Below, piece after piece: positions 17,921 through 28,156 of a stretch of 64,000 nucleotides of DNA. The position numbers and the translations under genes were made by a program. This DNA is from Enterobacteriaceae bacterium RIT693 (GTDB lineage Bacteria > Pseudomonadota > Gammaproteobacteria > Enterobacterales > Enterobacteriaceae): the NCBI GenBank assembly GCA_009668225.1, contig WJYK01000012.1, positions 54,499 to 118,498 of the forward strand, read 5' to 3'. Below the pieces are notes generated by a model. That model did not search any database. It was not told where the DNA came from and saw nothing but the letters and a program-made list of their open reading frames with translations. How positions within the stretch are numbered: the stretch's first letter is position 1; each line of letters begins with the position of its first letter.

Positions 17921-18397
17921 TTACAGGGAAAAACCGCCGTCTCCCACTTGCGCCAGGGCATACCATTTCATCAGCTCAGCCGTTCCCGCCTCGTTTTCGG
18001 CGGGTGCCCATGGGGCCATATCTTGCTCAGCTACAGGCTGGTACGCCCCATGTTTTACCTCAAAAATAACCCCACCTTTATCCATCGACAACACCGCATG
18101 CCAGGTCCCGGCCTCCGTCTCCAGCACCTTGCAGTCTTCACCTAACACAACGCGGTGGGTCACGTTGCCCTTGTCATCAAAATGCAATACCAAAAAGCGC
18201 CCGCTAAGGGATGTCAGCAGCTCAAACGTGTGCGGGTGGCGGTGAGGGCGAACATAGGTACCCGGTTCCATAGCAATAGCCAGGCGCTGAACAGGATCGC
18301 TCAATTCAGGATGGAGATTACGATGGGCACGTAAGCGAGGGGAGTTTGCAGCCTGCTCGCTTTGTTTTTGTAGATCGCTGAACGTAATTTGTTTCAT
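17921..18397 (-). CDS. WbuC-family cupin metalloprotein
   Basis: A 158-residue small cupin. The metal-site motif lies at about 48-70: GTYVRPHRHPHTFELLTSLSGRF, with several histidines. VVLGEDCKVLETEAGTWHAVL follows with another His, then VIFEVKHGAYQP. The family is named after WbuC, encoded in some O-antigen clusters; its reaction is not established. The ATG at 18397 starts MKQITFSDLQKQSEQ, which is the usual family start. It stands alone between the decayed region and the IS remnant, with no sugar-synthesis gene nearby, so its role here is unknown. Confidence 0.82.
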   Translation of the reverse strand: MKQITFSDLQKQSEQAANSPRLRAHRNLHPELSDPVQRLAIAMEPGTYVRPHRHPHTFELLTSLSGRFLVLHFDDKGNVTHRVVLGEDCKVLETEAGTWHAVLSMDKGGVIFEVKHGAYQPVAEQDMAPWAPAENEAGTAELMKWYALAQVGDGGFSL

Positions 18398-18560
18398 ATT
18401 AACCTTTGTGAATGTAGGTCGCTCACGGCAACCAGGAACCCGGATGTCGCAAGGTTTTATGCTATCTCAACAGACGATTAGCCACGGCTTTAGCAGAACA
18501 AATCTCTGCCCGGATTATAGACGCTGCGGCTGATGCCCCATAGCCCCAGAACGGGTCTAT

Positions 18561-18637
18561 TTACAATGCCACCGGCGTTCCAGCCGAGGCTTGCTTCAGA
18601 ATGGCCATGCGCTGGCTGTCGGTAAAACGCTTTTCAT
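18561..18637 (-). pseudogene. Remnant of an IS3-family transposase OrfA
   Basis: On the minus strand one frame reads KRFTDSQRMAILKQASAGTP followed by VAL and a stop at 18561. This is the conserved N-terminus of IS3-family OrfA proteins (a basic residue, RFT..Q, then AIL..A.AG.PV). The ATG at 18637 is one base out of frame with it, so the start is frameshifted. No orfB or intact inverted repeats are seen. The 373-base gap 18398-18770 holds nothing else recognisable. Confidence 0.65.
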
Positions 18638-18770
18638 GGGGATGTCCTCACGTTGGCAGTGAAGACATTGCTCACATTGGGGAGTGTTAATCAATGGGGA
18701 GCAGGTCACTGGAACGTACAGATTATAAAGGGTTTTAGTGAACTTGAGTAAACTTTGAGAGATGCTTGAC

Positions 18771-18846
18771 TGGTGCCGATAATAGGAGTCGAACCTACGA
18801 CCTTCGCATTACGAATGCGCTGCTCTACCAACTGAGCTATATCGGC
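18771..18846 (-). tRNA. thrW: tRNA-Thr (anticodon CGU)
   Basis: The 76-base gene has acceptor stem GCCGATA, D arm AGCTCAGTTGGTAGAGC, anticodon loop ATTCGTAAT, T arm GGTTCGACTCC and encoded CCA. It lies downstream of proA on the same strand as in E. coli, where thrW is a known integration site for mobile elements. Confidence 0.96.
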
Positions 18847-18956
18847 TTTCAGGGCGCGCCACGAGCGTGACTGCGGTGTAAAAGGGTAAGGAAGATTGGG
18901 TGATGCGTCAACCACTTATCAAACTGACTGCTGGTTTTTGCATCACCCGGCTTCAA

Positions 18957-20210
18957 TTACGCACGAATCGTGTCGTCGCCGAAGCCGATCCACTTGTAGG
19001 TGGTTAAAGCTTCAAGCCCCATCGGGCCGCGAGCGTGCAGCTTCTGGGTGCTGACCGCCACTTCCGCGCCAAGGCCAAACTGGCCGCCGTCGGTGAAGCG
19101 AGTTGAGGCGTTGACGTATACGGCAGAGGAATCCACTTCGTTAATAAAGCGGTTCGCGTTGCGCAGCGTGCGGGTCAGGATAGCGTCCGAATGCTGAGTG
19201 CCGTGCTCGCGAATATGGGCGATGGCGTCGTCCAGGTCAGCCACCACTTTCACGTTAAGATGCAGCGATAGCCATTCGTCGTTGTAGTCAGCCTCTTTCA
19301 CCGCTTCCACCGCCGCCGGGCCGTTTTGCAGCACAGGTAGCGATTTCTTGTCGGCATGCAGCGTCACGCCGGACTCGGCCATCTGCTTGCTCAGCGCAGG
19401 CAGGAAGCTGTCGGCAATTGCCTGGTGCACCAGCAGCGTTTCCACCGTGTTGCAGGTGCTCGGGCGCTGGGTTTTGGCGTTAACGATGATTTTCAGCGCC
19501 GGTTCAAACTCGGCGGTGTCATCCACCACGATGTGGCAAACGCCGATGCCGCCTGTGATCACCGGGATCGTCGACTGTTCGCGGCAAAGTTTATGCAGGC
19601 CCGCGCCACCGCGTGGGATCAGCATGTCAATGTAGCGATCGAGGCGCAGCATCTCGGTCACCAGCGCACGGTCAGGGTTTTCAATCGCCTGTACCGCCGC
19701 CTTTGGCAGGCCGCACTCTTCCAGCGCCTGCTGGATCACCGCCACCGTGGCGTTGTTGGTGCGCCAGGTTTCTTTTCCACCGCGCAGAATGGCTGCGTTG
19801 CCGGTTTTCAGGCACAGCGACGCTACGTCTACGGTGACGTTCGGGCGCGCTTCATAAATCACGCCCACCACGCCGAGCGGCACGCGGCGGCGCTCGATGC
19901 GCAGCCCGCTGTCCAGCAGCCCGCCGTCGATAACCTGCCCTACCGGGTCGGCGAGGTTGCACACCTGGCGCACGTCGTCGGCGATGCCTTTCAGGCGGGC
20001 CGGAGTGAGCTGCAGGCGGTCAAGCATGGCTTCGCTGAGGCCGTTTTTACGCGCCTCGTCTACGTCCTGCTGGTTCGCGGTCAGGATCTGTTCTGCCTGC
20101 GCTTCGAGAGAGTCGGCAATTTTTTCCAGCACGCGGTTCTTCTCACGGCCGGAGAGCAGTGCCAGCTGGTAAGAGGCCTCTTTTGCCGCTTTGCCCATTT
20201 GTTCAAGCAT
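18957..20210 (-). CDS. proA: Gamma-glutamyl phosphate reductase
   Basis: The second enzyme of proline synthesis: it reduces gamma-glutamyl phosphate with NADPH to glutamate semialdehyde in the cytosol. The protein has 417 residues, the usual length, and starts [20 protein letters not shown]. The catalytic cysteine is in [18 protein letters not shown]. Other family segments are [21 protein letters not shown] and [27 protein letters not shown], and it ends [10 protein letters not shown]. It follows proB by 11 bases in one operon. thrW follows on the same strand. Confidence 0.97.
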   Translation of the reverse strand: MLEQMGKAAKEASYQLALLSGREKNRVLEKIADSLEAQAEQILTANQQDVDEARKNGLSEAMLDRLQLTPARLKGIADDVRQVCNLADPVGQVIDGGLLDSGLRIERRRVPLGVVGVIYEARPNVTVDVASLCLKTGNAAILRGGKETWRTNNATVAVIQQALEECGLPKAAVQAIENPDRALVTEMLRLDRYIDMLIPRGGAGLHKLCREQSTIPVITGGIGVCHIVVDDTAEFEPALKIIVNAKTQRPSTCNTVETLLVHQAIADSFLPALSKQMAESGVTLHADKKSLPVLQNGPAAVEAVKEADYNDEWLSLHLNVKVVADLDDAIAHIREHGTQHSDAILTRTLRNANRFINEVDSSAVYVNASTRFTDGGQFGLGAEVAVSTQKLHARGPMGLEALTTYKWIGFGDDTIRA

Positions 20211-20221
20211 TTACCTGCTCC

Positions 20222-21325
20222 TTAATTAACAATCATGTCGTCGCGATGCACGGCCACCGGGCCGTATTCATAGCCGAGGATTTCGTCGATTTGCTGGGAG
20301 TGATGCCCGGCAATACGGCGCAGCGCGTCGCTGTTGTAGCGGCAAACGCCGTGGGCGATGTCGCGCCCTTCCAGGCTACGAATGCGGATAACCTCGCCGC
20401 GGGAGAAGTTGCCGCTCACGCTTTTAATGCCTTTTGGCAGCAATGAGCTACCGCGTTCCAGAATAGCGGACAGCGCGCCGTCATCCACGGTGATCTCACC
20501 GGCAGGCGGGGCGCCAAAGATCCAGCGTTTGCGGTTTTCCAGCGGAGACTGCTGCGCGTGGAAGCGCGTACCGACGGAGTTACCGGCCATCACGTCGCCG
20601 ATGACGCCAGGCTTGCTGCCTGCGGCGATGATCACGTCGATACCCGCGCGGCAGGCAACGTCCGCAGCCTGAAGTTTCGTGCCCATGCCGCCGGTGCCAA
20701 GGCCGGAGACACTGTCGCCCGCGATGGCGCGCAGCGCATCGTCAATGCCGTGCACTTCTTTGATCAATTCCGCTTCCGGGTTGTTACGCGGGTCAGCGGT
20801 GTACAGGCCCTGCTGGTCTGTTAGCAGCAGCAGCTTATCGGCCCCGGCCAGAATCGCCGCCAGCGCGGAAAGGTTGTCGTTATCGCCGACTTTGATTTCC
20901 GCCGTCGCCACGGCGTCGTTTTCATTAATGACCGGCACAATGTTGTTATCTAACAGCGCTCTGAGCGTGTCGCGGGCATTAAGGAAGCGTTCGCGGTCTT
21001 CCATATCGGCGCGGGTCAGCAGCATCTGGCCGACGTGAATGCCGTAAATAGAAAACAGCTGTTCCCAAAGCTGGATCAGACGGCTCTGCCCTACCGCGGC
21101 CAGCAGCTGCTTGGACGCGATGGTGGCGGGGAGTTCGGGGTAGCCAAGGTGTTCACGTCCGGCGGCAATCGCCCCGGAGGTCACAATCACAATACGATGC
21201 CCCGCCGCGTGCAGCTGGGCACACTGGCGAACCAGTTCAACAATATGGGCGCGGTTCAGGCGGCGGGAGCCACCGGTTAATACGCTGGTGCCTAGTTTTA
21301 CCACCAGCGTCTGGCTGTCACTCAT
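20222..21325 (-). CDS. proB: Glutamate 5-kinase
   Basis: The first and feedback-controlled enzyme of proline synthesis: it phosphorylates glutamate with ATP. The protein has 367 residues. The amino-acid kinase domain (1-about 255) begins [19 protein letters not shown] and includes [36 protein letters not shown] and [22 protein letters not shown]-terminal PUA domain covers about 275-367 ([31 protein letters not shown]). The ATG at 21325 gives the E. coli-like start; an in-frame start at 21346 would add seven residues. It is divergent from phoE and cotranscribed with proA. Confidence 0.97.
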   Translation of the reverse strand: MSDSQTLVVKLGTSVLTGGSRRLNRAHIVELVRQCAQLHAAGHRIVIVTSGAIAAGREHLGYPELPATIASKQLLAAVGQSRLIQLWEQLFSIYGIHVGQMLLTRADMEDRERFLNARDTLRALLDNNIVPVINENDAVATAEIKVGDNDNLSALAAILAGADKLLLLTDQQGLYTADPRNNPEAELIKEVHGIDDALRAIAGDSVSGLGTGGMGTKLQAADVACRAGIDVIIAAGSKPGVIGDVMAGNSVGTRFHAQQSPLENRKRWIFGAPPAGEITVDDGALSAILERGSSLLPKGIKSVSGNFSRGEVIRIRSLEGRDIAHGVCRYNSDALRRIAGHHSQQIDEILGYEYGPVAVHRDDMIVN

Positions 21326-21460
21326 GATTCTCTGCCGTTTCAACAAAAATGGGGGAAATTAAAAAGCCAGATGACGTTGTAACAGGAGTCGCGCGGCTTG
21401 CCAACAGGCGGCGTGGGAAAAGGGCTAATAAGAGAAAAAGGATCGCTGAAAATAGCGGAT

Positions 21461-21482
21461 ATATTTTACAGTTTTATGACAT
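21461..21482 (-). promoter_or_regulatory. Inverted Pho box upstream of phoE
   Basis: On the minus strand the site reads TGTCATAAAACTGTAAAAT, close to the PhoB consensus of two CTGTCAT-type half sites. It lies about 40 bases upstream of the forward box and points the other way. A reversed upstream Pho box has been described for E. coli phoE, to my knowledge. Confidence 0.65.
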
Positions 21483-21518
21483 TTAAACTTTATTACGTTT
21501 ATTTAAACTTTCTCCTAA

Positions 21519-21537
21519 ATTGTCATAAATCTTTAAT
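21519..21537 (+). promoter_or_regulatory. Pho box of phoE
   Basis: TTGTCATAAATCTTTAAT matches the PhoB box (CTGTCATA followed by a second CTTTAAT-type half). It lies about 88 bases before the phoE ATG, the right distance to serve as the -35 region of a PhoB-dependent promoter. Confidence 0.75.
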
Positions 21538-21624
21538 CTGAGAACGATAAAACCCTTCCTGTTTTTAACGGGAGCCCGACTCCTGGAACAATTTTGCAAG
21601 CTTTCATCATTCTTGGGATAACAA

Positions 21625-22722
21625 ATGAAAAAGAGCACACTGGCATTAGTGGTAATGGGCATCGTGGCGGCTTCCGCGTCTCAGGCAGCCGAAGTTTACA
21701 ACAAAAACGGCAACAAGCTGGATCTGTACGGACGCGTGAAAGCTGAGCACTACATGAGCGATAACAGCAGCGTTGACGGTGACCAGTCCTACGCTCGTTT
21801 TGGCTTTAAAGGTGAAACCCAGATCAACGACCAGCTGACCGGTTTTGGTCAGTGGGAATACCAGCTGGCTGCAAACAAAGTTGAAGGTGACCCAAACACC
21901 GCGAAAACCCGTCTGGCATTTGCTGGCCTGAAGGCCGGTAACTTCGGCTCCTTTGACTACGGTCGTAACTACGGCGTGCTGTATAACGTCGCCTCTTACA
22001 CCGATATGATGCCTGAGTTTGGTGATGACTCCTTCGTTAAAACCGACAACTTCATGACCGGCCGTGCTAACGGCTTAGCCACTTACCGTAACAATAACTT
22101 CTTCGGTCTGGTTGATGGCCTGAAGATGGCGCTGCAATATCAGGGCAAAAACCAGAACGACGGTCGTGACACGTCCAAGCAGAACGGCGACGGCTTCGCT
22201 TCCAGCCTGTCCTATGACATCGCTGACACCGGCCTGACCGTAGGCGCTGCGTACGCTAACTCCAACCGTACCAACAACCAGAAAGCCTCCGCGTTTGGCA
22301 AAGGCGACAAAGCTGAAGCCTGGACCACCGGCCTGAAATACGACAAAAACAACGTTTATCTGGCCGCTATCTACGCTGAAACCAGCAACATGACCGTGCT
22401 GAGCGGGACTTCCGTTATCAACGGCGTGTCCACCAAAGTGAGCGGTTTTGCTAACAAAAACCAGGCGTTCGAAGCCATCGCACAGTACCAGTTCGACTTC
22501 GGCCTGCGTCCATCCATCGGTTACGTTCAGTCGAAAGCGAAAGACATTGAAGGCGTGGGCGATGCGGATCTGGTGAAATACATCGACGTCGCGGCGACCT
22601 ACTACTTCAACAAAAACATGTCCACCTTCGTTGATTACAAAATCAACCAGCTGAGCGATAACAACAAGCTGAAGCTGAACAACGACGACGTGGTTGCGGT
22701 AGGCCTGGTTTACCAGTTCTAA
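21625..22722 (+). CDS. phoE: Phosphate-starvation outer-membrane porin PhoE
   Basis: A trimeric 16-strand general porin that favours anions and phosphate and is induced by PhoB. The protein has 365 residues with signal peptide 1-21 ([20 protein letters not shown], then A). The mature part starts [24 protein letters not shown], followed by loop 3 with [18 protein letters not shown], and the C-terminal phenylalanine in [12 protein letters not shown]. Identification as phoE rather than ompC/ompF rests on the Pho boxes, the divergent proB and the convergent crl, all as in E. coli. The external loop near residue 255 ([19 protein letters not shown]) is longer than I expect for E. coli PhoE. Confidence 0.95.
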   Translation: MKKSTLALVVMGIVAASASQAAEVYNKNGNKLDLYGRVKAEHYMSDNSSVDGDQSYARFGFKGETQINDQLTGFGQWEYQLAANKVEGDPNTAKTRLAFAGLKAGNFGSFDYGRNYGVLYNVASYTDMMPEFGDDSFVKTDNFMTGRANGLATYRNNNFFGLVDGLKMALQYQGKNQNDGRDTSKQNGDGFASSLSYDIADTGLTVGAAYANSNRTNNQKASAFGKGDKAEAWTTGLKYDKNNVYLAAIYAETSNMTVLSGTSVINGVSTKVSGFANKNQAFEAIAQYQFDFGLRPSIGYVQSKAKDIEGVGDADLVKYIDVAATYYFNKNMSTFVDYKINQLSDNNKLKLNNDDVVAVGLVYQF

Positions 22723-22745
22723 TTCGCGAAACTACGGACAAAAAA

Positions 22746-22773
22746 ATCCCCGCCATCGGACGGGGATTTTTTA
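22746..22773. terminator. Bidirectional terminator between phoE and crl
   Basis: The stem ATCCCCG (22746-22752) and CGGGGAT (22761-22767) has an A run on the left and a T run on the right, so it can stop both convergent genes. Confidence 0.85.
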
Positions 22774-22776
22774 TTT

Positions 22777-23178
22777 TCAGGCGGAGAGTTTTAACTGTTT
22801 TTCAGCAAAGTCCTCGGCGGGGACCAGCCCAAGTTCAAGGCTGGCCAGTAAATCTTTCAGGCGTCCATGGAAACCGCGCAGCGTCTGCTCCAGTTTTTCA
22901 TCCACTTCTTTGTCTTTCGCCGGCGTTGCCGTCCATTTACCGTCTTTATCAAACAGACCGAACTGCCAGGTGTAGGTAAACTGCTTTTCCTGAGCTTCCA
23001 GTATCATCCACCATCCCCAGAACTCACGCTTCTCCGGGGCAGGCTTTACGTTGACGCAAACTGCCAGGCAATCGAAGAAGAAGCGGTTATCTTCACACTG
23101 CTCTTCCCGAATATACGGGCCAAGCGCGGCGAACTTTCGAATCAGTCTACTTTTCGGGTGTCCACTCGGTAACGTCAT
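22777..23178 (-). CDS. crl: Sigma factor-binding protein Crl
   Basis: Crl helps sigma S (RpoS) bind core RNA polymerase and so raises transcription of stationary-phase genes such as those for curli. The protein has 133 residues, the exact family length. It starts [20 protein letters not shown] and includes [26 protein letters not shown] and [16 protein letters not shown]. The Tyr/Trp-rich core that contacts RpoS is intact. It lies convergent to phoE, as in E. coli. Confidence 0.96.
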   Translation of the reverse strand: MTLPSGHPKSRLIRKFAALGPYIREEQCEDNRFFFDCLAVCVNVKPAPEKREFWGWWMILEAQEKQFTYTWQFGLFDKDGKWTATPAKDKEVDEKLEQTLRGFHGRLKDLLASLELGLVPAEDFAEKQLKLSA

Positions 23179-23235
23179 TACGATCTCCTGTTGTGAAGCA
23201 ACTGTTTTAGCAAACCGCCAAAATTTAGCAAATAT

Positions 23236-24483
23236 TTAACGTAATCTTTGTTTCACCCAGCTGGTAATTTCTTTAAGCGCTTTGTCAAAGTTTTGATACA
23301 CCGGGTTAAACGGGATCTGGAGTAATTTGCCGTCCACAGATGACGACGTGATTAAACGTGACTCTTCTTCCGGGCTGAACGGATCGTTCTCCCAGAAACC
23401 AGAAAGCATGGGCGTTGGGCAGCGGCGGCCCAGTAGGCCCTGGGTTTTCAGGGAATAGCGGTTCAGCTCCACGCTTAACGCACTGTCCGAAATACTGGTC
23501 ATGCCGAGGCGGCTGGCCAGCACGTCAATGTACATTTCCGGCACGTTCGCCTGGCGCTGCGGGTCGCTCAGCAGAGCGTGAACCACCGGCCCGAGGCATG
23601 CCACGGCTTTAAGGCGCGACGCTTCGAGGTACGCCAGCCGCACCGCGACGTTGGCGCCAAAGCGGAAGCCAAACGCCGCCACGCGCGTATGGTCAACCCA
23701 CGGAATATTGGGTAAGGCTTTCAGGACGTGCTGGTGCAGCAGGCTCGAATCCTGGGTCAGTTTCCACTTTGAAGAGAAACCGACAGAAGGCATGTCGATA
23801 GTTAGCATGGCGATGCCCTGCGGGGCAAAGTACTTTTCAAACAGGCTGTAATAATCGCTCTGTAAGGCATCCAGACCGCCGCACATCAGCACGGTAGGGA
23901 ATGGGCCTTCGCCCTGCTTAGGCAGATGCAGGAAGCCGCTGATGGTGCCGCCGCCGGTCACCGGGAATTCAAGCTCGCGTAGCCCACCGGATAGCCGGGG
24001 CGCGGCCTCTTCATAAGCCCGGTTAGCCAGTACCTGTGCCTGTTCGGCCAGCGCATCGCCTTTCAGGTGCGGGTAAGCCGCAATGCTATAAAGGTTAGCC
24101 GCCTGCAGCCAGCATTTACCGATTTTCTCTTCGTCCGTTTCCTGGCCCGCGCGCTGCTGCCAGAGCATTGCCTGCTTAGACCATTCGTAGATCCAGTTGC
24201 CGCCGCGGTAGCCCATCACGGTATCAAACAGTTCATCGTTGGTGCGTTCGGCGTCGGTACAGGCGATACGCGCCTGAACTTCGAGGATTTCACGCGGATC
24301 AACACCGCGCCAAATCCACATCAGACGGTTGATCATACGGTACCAGTGAGGAACGTTTTTACCGTCCAGCGCGGACTGGATGGGCGGAGCCGCAGTATGC
24401 CGAGCACGACGCACCAGCGTAGAAGTCTCTGGGTGTTTGAATCTGGGCTTAAAGAGGGTTTCGCTTAGGTTGGCCTGCGACAT
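23236..24483 (-). CDS. frsA: Fermentation-respiration switch protein / esterase FrsA
   Basis: An alpha/beta-hydrolase of 415 residues (E. coli 414). It begins [20 protein letters not shown]. Central segments are [38 protein letters not shown] and [18 protein letters not shown]. The protein binds EIIA-Glc and affects mixed-acid fermentation; esterase and pyruvate decarboxylase activity have both been argued. In the usual nucleophile-elbow place the sequence is GFRFGA (GxRxG) rather than GxSxG, as in E. coli FrsA. It lies between crl and gpt. Confidence 0.94.
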   Translation of the reverse strand: MSQANLSETLFKPRFKHPETSTLVRRARHTAAPPIQSALDGKNVPHWYRMINRLMWIWRGVDPREILEVQARIACTDAERTNDELFDTVMGYRGGNWIYEWSKQAMLWQQRAGQETDEEKIGKCWLQAANLYSIAAYPHLKGDALAEQAQVLANRAYEEAAPRLSGGLRELEFPVTGGGTISGFLHLPKQGEGPFPTVLMCGGLDALQSDYYSLFEKYFAPQGIAMLTIDMPSVGFSSKWKLTQDSSLLHQHVLKALPNIPWVDHTRVAAFGFRFGANVAVRLAYLEASRLKAVACLGPVVHALLSDPQRQANVPEMYIDVLASRLGMTSISDSALSVELNRYSLKTQGLLGRRCPTPMLSGFWENDPFSPEEESRLITSSSVDGKLLQIPFNPVYQNFDKALKEITSWVKQRLR

Positions 24484-24667
24484 CGTTTCACTGCCTCCAT
24501 GAATACGAGAAACGTCGCTATTGTAGCCTGATACGGCCTAAATAACACAAACGCCCGGCAGTACCGGGGCCAAATAAATGACAAATCTCAAATAAGTGAA
24601 GAAGCTACAGAGGATACAAAACAATAAACAAGGAAAATCAATTTTTTTGATTTTCGCCTGATAACCA

Positions 24668-24735
24668 CAAAGAGGGAAAAACCATGTTTTTTTCCTCTTT
24701 GTCAAAACGATTACGCCCGGCAATGCCGGGCGTAA
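24668..24735. repeat. Two adjacent hairpins between frsA and gpt
   Basis: CAAAGAGG..CCTCTTTG (24668-24701) has A-rich and T-rich inner arms. Next to it TTACGCCCGGCA and TGCCGGGCGTAA (24711-24735) form a 12-base perfect arm pair around one central base. A third, weaker GCCCGGCAGTACCGGGGC lies at 24552-24569. They are placed to end gpt transcription and resemble REP-type intergenic palindromes. Confidence 0.6.
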
Positions 24736-24761
24736 AAGAATGCAAAACTTTGGGACGGGGA

Positions 24762-25220
24762 TTAACGGCCAGCCAACGGCGGCACAAATACCACGCCCAT
24801 ATCCCACGGCTGCTCAATCCAGGTATCCTGCGGGATATCAATCACGTAATCATCCACCAGCGGCTGGCCGGCTGGTTTTGCGAAGATGGTGACGAAGTGG
24901 GCTTTCGGATACATTTCGCGAATCGCCACCGCGGTGCCACCGGTATCCACCAGGTCATCAATCACGATGAAACCTTCACCGTCACCTTCCGCACGCTTCA
25001 GCACGGTCAGCTCGCGCTGGTTGTCGTGGTCGTAGCTGGAGATGCAAACGGTATCAACATGACGAATACCCAGTTCACGTGCCAGCAGCGCGCCCGGCAC
25101 CAGGCCACCACGGCTAACGGCAATAATGCCTTTCCACTGTTCAGCTGGCAGCAGGCGCTGAGCCAGTTTGCGGGCGTGAATCTGCAACATGTCCCAGGTG
25201 ACGACGTATTTTTCGCTCAT
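24762..25220 (-). CDS. gpt: Xanthine-guanine phosphoribosyltransferase
   Basis: Purine salvage enzyme that joins xanthine, guanine or hypoxanthine to PRPP. The protein has 152 residues, the standard length. The ATG at 25220 gives [20 protein letters not shown]; a longer frame to 25304 lacks family sequence. The PRPP-binding loop reads [20 protein letters not shown], and the start of the core is [20 protein letters not shown]. In a genome that also degrades allantoin, Gpt is the salvage route opposite to ring breakdown. Confidence 0.97.
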   Translation of the reverse strand: MSEKYVVTWDMLQIHARKLAQRLLPAEQWKGIIAVSRGGLVPGALLARELGIRHVDTVCISSYDHDNQRELTVLKRAEGDGEGFIVIDDLVDTGGTAVAIREMYPKAHFVTIFAKPAGQPLVDDYVIDIPQDTWIEQPWDMGVVFVPPLAGR

Positions 25221-25475
25221 GTGAAGTATCCCGGCCTGTAAATAACGGCTTAAAAAGTATTCGAAGGGGTTTTGGTTGCGCGAGATTATAGAGATCTGAC
25301 GCACTAAAAACCAGTGTTGCGGGCCGCTGGCAGCCGATTTTGCTTGTATTCAGCCTTCACGCAACAAAAGAAAGTGGTATTCTCAGGACATCGCGCAAGC
25401 CGTGCTTGTGGTGTAAATGAACCCGGTCAAAATCGTGGCCGGTAAGCCAAAAAAATGACTCCAGGGAGACTCAAC

Positions 25476-26933
25476 GTGTCTGAATTGTCTCAATTATCTC
25501 CGCAGCCGCTGTGGGATATTTTTGCCAAAATCTGTTCTATTCCGCACCCGTCCTATCATGAAGAAGCGCTGGCGGAACACATCCTGTCCTGGGCAAAAGA
25601 AAAAGGCCTGCACGTAGAGCGCGACCAGGTCGGCAACATCCTGATGCGTAAACCTGCAACCGCGGGTATGGAAAACCGCAAACCTGTGGTTCTGCAGGCA
25701 CACCTCGACATGGTGCCGCAGAAAAACAACGACACCGTTCACGACTTCACGAAAGACCCCATCCAGCCGTACATCGACGGTGAATGGGTTAAAGCGCGCG
25801 GCACCACCCTGGGCGCAGATAACGGCATCGGCATGGCTTCTGCCCTGGCGGTACTGGCTGACGACAGCGTAGTTCACGGCCCGCTGGAAGTGCTGCTGAC
25901 CATGACGGAAGAAGCCGGTATGGACGGCGCGTTCGGCCTGCAAGCAGGCTGGCTGCAGGCGGATATTCTGATCAACACCGACTCCGAAACGGAAGGTGAG
26001 ATCTATATGGGCTGCGCCGGTGGTATCGATTTCATCACCACGCTGCCGCTGCAGCGTGAAGCGGTTCCAGCCGGGTTTGATACCTTAAAGCTGACCATTA
26101 AAGGGTTGAAAGGCGGCCACTCCGGCGCGGATATCCACCTGGGCCTGGGCAACGCCAACAAACTGCTGGCTCGCTTCCTGCTGGCTCATGCAGCAGAGCT
26201 TGATGCTCGCCTGCTGGATCTGAACGGCGGCACCCTGCGTAACGCTATCCCGCGTGAAGCCTTCGCTACGTTAGCCGTACCGGCAGCGAAAGCGGCAGAG
26301 CTGAAGTCTCTGGCTAACGACTACCTCGCGGTCCTGAAAAACGAGCTGTCTGCGGTAGAGAAAAACATCACCGTGCTGGTCGAAGCCACAGGCTCCGACA
26401 AACAGGCGCTGACCGCGAAAACTCGCGATACCTTCCTGCATCTGCTGAACGCCACGCCTAACGGCGTGATCCGCAACTCTGACGCGGTGAAAGGCGTGGT
26501 AGAAACCTCCCTGAATGCTGGCGTCGTGACCATGAGCGACGACAGTGCGGAAATCATCTGCCTGATTCGTTCCCTGATCGACTCCGGTAAAGACTACGTG
26601 GTTAGCGTGCTGGAGTCGCTGGGCGCGCTTGCTGGCGCGAAAACCGTAGCCAAAGGTAGCTACCCTGGCTGGCAGCCGGACGCTCACTCTCCGGTTATGG
26701 GCCTGGTGCGTGAAACCTACCAGAAACTGTTCAACACCACGCCGAACATTATGGTTATCCACGCGGGTCTGGAATGTGGTCTGTTCAAAAAACCGTACCC
26801 GGAGATGGACATGGTTTCCATCGGGCCAACCATTACCGGCCCACACTCTCCGGACGAGCAGGTTCACATTGAAAGCGTCGGCCATTACTGGACGCTGCTG
26901 ACCGAGCTGCTGAAAGCCATTCCGGCGAAGTAA
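25476..26933 (+). CDS. pepD: Aminoacyl-histidine dipeptidase (peptidase D, carnosinase-like)
   Basis: An M20-family zinc dipeptidase of 485 residues that hydrolyses many dipeptides including Xaa-His. Metal-site segments are VLQAHLDMVPQ (His and Asp), LGADNGIGMA, TMTEEAGMDG and INTDSETEGEIYMGCAGG. The C-terminal part has VIHAGLECGLFKKPYPEMDM and GPHSPDEQVHIESV. The start is GTG at 25476 (gtg-tct-gaa), matching the E. coli start, preceded by CCAGGGAGACT; an ATG 21 bases upstream in frame has a worse SD. It is divergent from gpt. Confidence 0.96.
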   Translation: MSELSQLSPQPLWDIFAKICSIPHPSYHEEALAEHILSWAKEKGLHVERDQVGNILMRKPATAGMENRKPVVLQAHLDMVPQKNNDTVHDFTKDPIQPYIDGEWVKARGTTLGADNGIGMASALAVLADDSVVHGPLEVLLTMTEEAGMDGAFGLQAGWLQADILINTDSETEGEIYMGCAGGIDFITTLPLQREAVPAGFDTLKLTIKGLKGGHSGADIHLGLGNANKLLARFLLAHAAELDARLLDLNGGTLRNAIPREAFATLAVPAAKAAELKSLANDYLAVLKNELSAVEKNITVLVEATGSDKQALTAKTRDTFLHLLNATPNGVIRNSDAVKGVVETSLNAGVVTMSDDSAEIICLIRSLIDSGKDYVVSVLESLGALAGAKTVAKGSYPGWQPDAHSPVMGLVRETYQKLFNTTPNIMVIHAGLECGLFKKPYPEMDMVSIGPTITGPHSPDEQVHIESVGHYWTLLTELLKAIPAK

Positions 26934-26951
26934 GTTTTACCCTCACCCTAA

Positions 26952-26980
26952 CCCTCTCCCTAAAAAGGAGAGGGGATTTT
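26952..26980 (+). terminator. Terminator-like palindrome after pepD, of a repeat type
   Basis: CCCTCTCC (26952-26959) and GGAGAGGG (26967-26974) are followed by GATTTTCTTT. The context CCCTCACCCTAACCCTCTCC and a second partial copy at about 27017-27050 are of a kind found repeatedly between enterobacterial genes. Confidence 0.65.
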
Positions 26981-27060
26981 CTTTGTCTGCCTTACTTTCT
27001 GTGACGGTCCTATTTTTCCCCTTACCCCTTCCAGGGAGAAGGCCGGGATAAGAGTCGTGT

Positions 27061-28116
27061 TTACAGCCCCAGCAGCAGCTGCCTTTCGAGCTGTGGATCG
27101 AGCAAAGTCACGTGCAGCCCCACCAGCCTGACCCCACGTCCCCCTCTTCGCTCTTCCCAGGTTTTACGCGCGGTAGCAATCAGATCGGCTTTATTTAGCG
27201 TTGGCCAGACGTGTTCCTGCGTCGTCAACTGGAAATCATTAAATTTGAGCTTGATACCCTGGCGGGCAATGCGCAGATCTGCACGCTCTTTAGCCAACCT
27301 TCTCTCCAACTCCGGGTAGAGCCGCTCGATAATTTCCTCGCATTCATGCCATTCATGAATGTCTTCAGCCAGCGTACGTTCCACGCCAACCGACTTTCTT
27401 TGCCGCTCGCTGCTTATCTGCCGTTCATCGATGCCCTGGCTACGCTCCCAAAGCACGCGGCCAAACTTGCCAAAGCGCTTTAACAACATGGCCAGATCGG
27501 CATTTTGCACGTCCGCGCAGGTGCGTAAGCCAATGGTTTCCAGTTTGGCCGCCGTCACTTTACCCACACCGGGAATTTTCCCCAGCGGCAAGGTCTGTAA
27601 GAAAACCGGAACCTGCTCCGGGGTAATGACGTACTGGCCGTTCGGTTTATTGAGGTCGGAGGCGATTTTGGCAAGGAACTTTATTGGCGCAATACCGGCG
27701 GAGGCGGTGAGGTTGAGCTCGTCGGAAATGGCCTGGCGGATGTCTCGGGCAATCAACGTTGCTGAGCCCTGGCAGTGTTCGCTGCGGGTCACGTCCAGAT
27801 AAGCTTCATCCAGCGACAGTGGCTCAATCAGCGGAGTGTAGCGGGCGAAGATTTCGCGAATATGGTTTGACGCCTCTTTATAGGCGTCAAAGCGCCCCGG
27901 CAGTAAGGTAAGATGAGGGCAAAGCTTCAGCGCCATCGCGGTGGACATTGCGCTGTGTACGCCGTATTTACGCGCAGGATAGTTGGCGGTACTGATCACT
28001 CCGCGCCGCTGGGCGCTCCCACCGATGGCCAGCGGAATATCACGCAGGGCTGGATTATCACGCATCTCTACGGCAGCAAAAAAGCAGTCCATATCGACAT
28101 GAATGATTTTGCGCAT
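27061..28116 (-). CDS. dinB: DNA polymerase IV
   Basis: A Y-family translesion polymerase of 351 residues, the E. coli length. The palm motif is [15 protein letters not shown] near the N-terminus, with Asp8, and the second catalytic pair is in [11 protein letters not shown]. The helix-hairpin-helix is [15 protein letters not shown]. The C-terminal little finger ends [13 protein letters not shown], a beta-clamp-binding type of tail. The ATG at 28116 is chosen over a GTG two codons upstream. An SOS box lies 25 bases before it. The yafNOP genes that follow dinB in E. coli are absent; pepD is next. Confidence 0.96.
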   Translation of the reverse strand: MRKIIHVDMDCFFAAVEMRDNPALRDIPLAIGGSAQRRGVISTANYPARKYGVHSAMSTAMALKLCPHLTLLPGRFDAYKEASNHIREIFARYTPLIEPLSLDEAYLDVTRSEHCQGSATLIARDIRQAISDELNLTASAGIAPIKFLAKIASDLNKPNGQYVITPEQVPVFLQTLPLGKIPGVGKVTAAKLETIGLRTCADVQNADLAMLLKRFGKFGRVLWERSQGIDERQISSERQRKSVGVERTLAEDIHEWHECEEIIERLYPELERRLAKERADLRIARQGIKLKFNDFQLTTQEHVWPTLNKADLIATARKTWEERRGGRGVRLVGLHVTLLDPQLERQLLLGL

Positions 28117-28140
28117 ACTCACCCAACCACGAAAACAACA

Positions 28141-28156
28141 CTGGATAAGTATACAG
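28141..28156 (-). promoter_or_regulatory. LexA (SOS) box of dinB
   Basis: On the minus strand the site reads CTGTATACTTATCCAG, differing little from the E. coli dinB box (CTGTATACTTTACCAG) and keeping CTGT-N8-CCAG. It lies directly upstream of dinB. Confidence 0.88.

Noticed and set aside
19356..20225. 289-residue plus-strand ORF opposite proA
   Set aside because: Antisense shadow of a highly conserved gene with high GC; no family-like sequence and no SD.
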